The position numbers and the translations under genes are program-made. Source: Apoda limacodes (Eukaryota; Arthropoda; Insecta; Lepidoptera; Limacodidae). From it: 64,000 nucleotides of DNA. Within the stretch, counting starts at the first letter, position 1, and each line of letters opens with the position of its first letter. The notes under the pieces were generated by a model. That model saw nothing but the letters and a program-made list of their open reading frames with translations, was not told the origin of the DNA and made no database searches. Below, in pieces: positions 63,036 to 64,000 of the stretch. Location: assembly GCA_946406115.1 (NCBI GenBank), contig OX291546.1:9975019-10039018 (forward strand), in the 5' to 3' direction.

Positions 63036-64000
63036 TCTATCAAGACAAATTATAGCTACCAAGTTTTTGGTAGGATGTAGGATTAAATTTTCAATATAAA
63101 ATGTTGACTACAAGTATTGATTTTCTCTATTAGAGAGGACAGACGGACAGACAGGGACACAAGTTATCCTTGTTTATTCGGACACACGGAACCCTAGAAA
63201 TACAGAATTCAGAGAAGTATTTTGTGAAAATCGTAAAATCGAGGTTGGAAGTTTATAGAAAACCGAGCCTAAAACTAAATGCAAGAATTGGCCATTTGGA
63301 ATGTATTTGGGCTTTAAGTTAAAAATTAAGATTCATGTGTTTCATCGTTTTTCCCATCAAATTATCTCGATATTGGTATTCGGGTATTAGATATTGGATA
63401 CTTTTCGATGACCGTTGATCTAGAGTTATAGAGTTTTGTTTTTATATTATTGTTTAAGTTCCTTTGTTCTTCAAAAAGTTTTGACACAAAAAAGATCGTG
63501 TTCAAAAGTACAAATTTTAATGTACCTATTTTTTGCTCATTTCATACAACTTCGTATTTAAAAAGATAATTTCAACTTCTCCGTGTTTAATAAATAAAAC
63601 TTTTACTCAAATATAACTTTTATTTTCTCTGTAACAAAGAAAACTTTAAAATCTCCATTTTGCGCGTGGCTTAAACGCTATCCACGAAAATCCAAAATAA
63701 AGAAACCTCATTCTTTAGTCTATGGCCGATCGCCATGCGCGCGCATAGAAAAACTGATTTATTTTTCCCGCCAAAGCGAAAAATTTTTCACAACTCTAAC
63801 TATTTATTAATTAAGTACTAGTTAAGTATAAATCCAAAGCAAATGATTAATGTTGTACACCGCTAGATATAAGATGAGAAGCCCTTAACGTTATGGAAAG
63901 TTTACTACCAAACAACTCCAAGGAAAAATAAGTATTAGCGTACCAAAATTTCATACAATGGCAAAACATCAAGAATAGTCTTTTTTAGGGTTCTGTACCC
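63036..64000. other. Intergenic, repeat remnants
   Basis: Includes another piece with 'gacggacagacagggacac' (63140-63158) and 'cggaaccctag' (63187-63197). The final 'ttagggttctgtaccc' is the start of a further copy cut by the window edge. No gene recognised. Confidence 0.45.

Overview
The window is nuclear DNA from an insect, most likely a moth or butterfly. Short GC-rich exons sit in AT-rich introns with GT-AG boundaries. The largest gene is a dynamin closest in layout to insect shibire. The introns and intergenic DNA are full of LINE, SINE and MITE families of the kind common in Lepidoptera. The species cannot be named from the sequence alone.

Region 1 (1-32000, + strand) holds the 3' three quarters of a dynamin gene. 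Twelve coding exons (1813-16930) encode the end of the GTPase domain, the middle/stalk, the PH domain, the GED and the proline-rich tail. The gene then ends in one of two alternative C-terminal exons (22847-23006 or 29599-29662). The P-loop exons lie upstream of the window. Two in-frame microexon candidates (15 nt and 39 nt) sit in the PH-GED linker intron. In two places a stop codon is built into the 5' splice site itself.

Region 2 (32000-53240) has no recognised host gene. It holds a hAT-type MITE with an 8-bp target duplication, a tRNA-derived SINE, a 5'-truncated jockey-like LINE with a 10-bp target duplication, and an apparently full-length single-ORF endonuclease/RT element (988 aa, catalytic residues intact). 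It also holds a tyrosine-recombinase (Crypton-like) relic and several palindromic MITEs.

Region 3 (53380-57776, - strand) is a four-exon gene, assembled here from splice sites and phase, for a 207-aa secreted protein with four cysteines and a GxW motif (possibly lipocalin-like). Its last intron carries two decayed, oppositely oriented pieces of the same LINE family as the intact element.

Region 4 (57960-64000) is repeat-rich: an internal segment of a CR1/jockey-like LINE whose 3' part lies in dynamin intron 3, a 5-unit tandem repeat of about 105 bp, and non-autonomous repeat copies, one running off the window end. No rRNA gene, true tRNA gene, CRISPR array or bacterial-type operon was seen.
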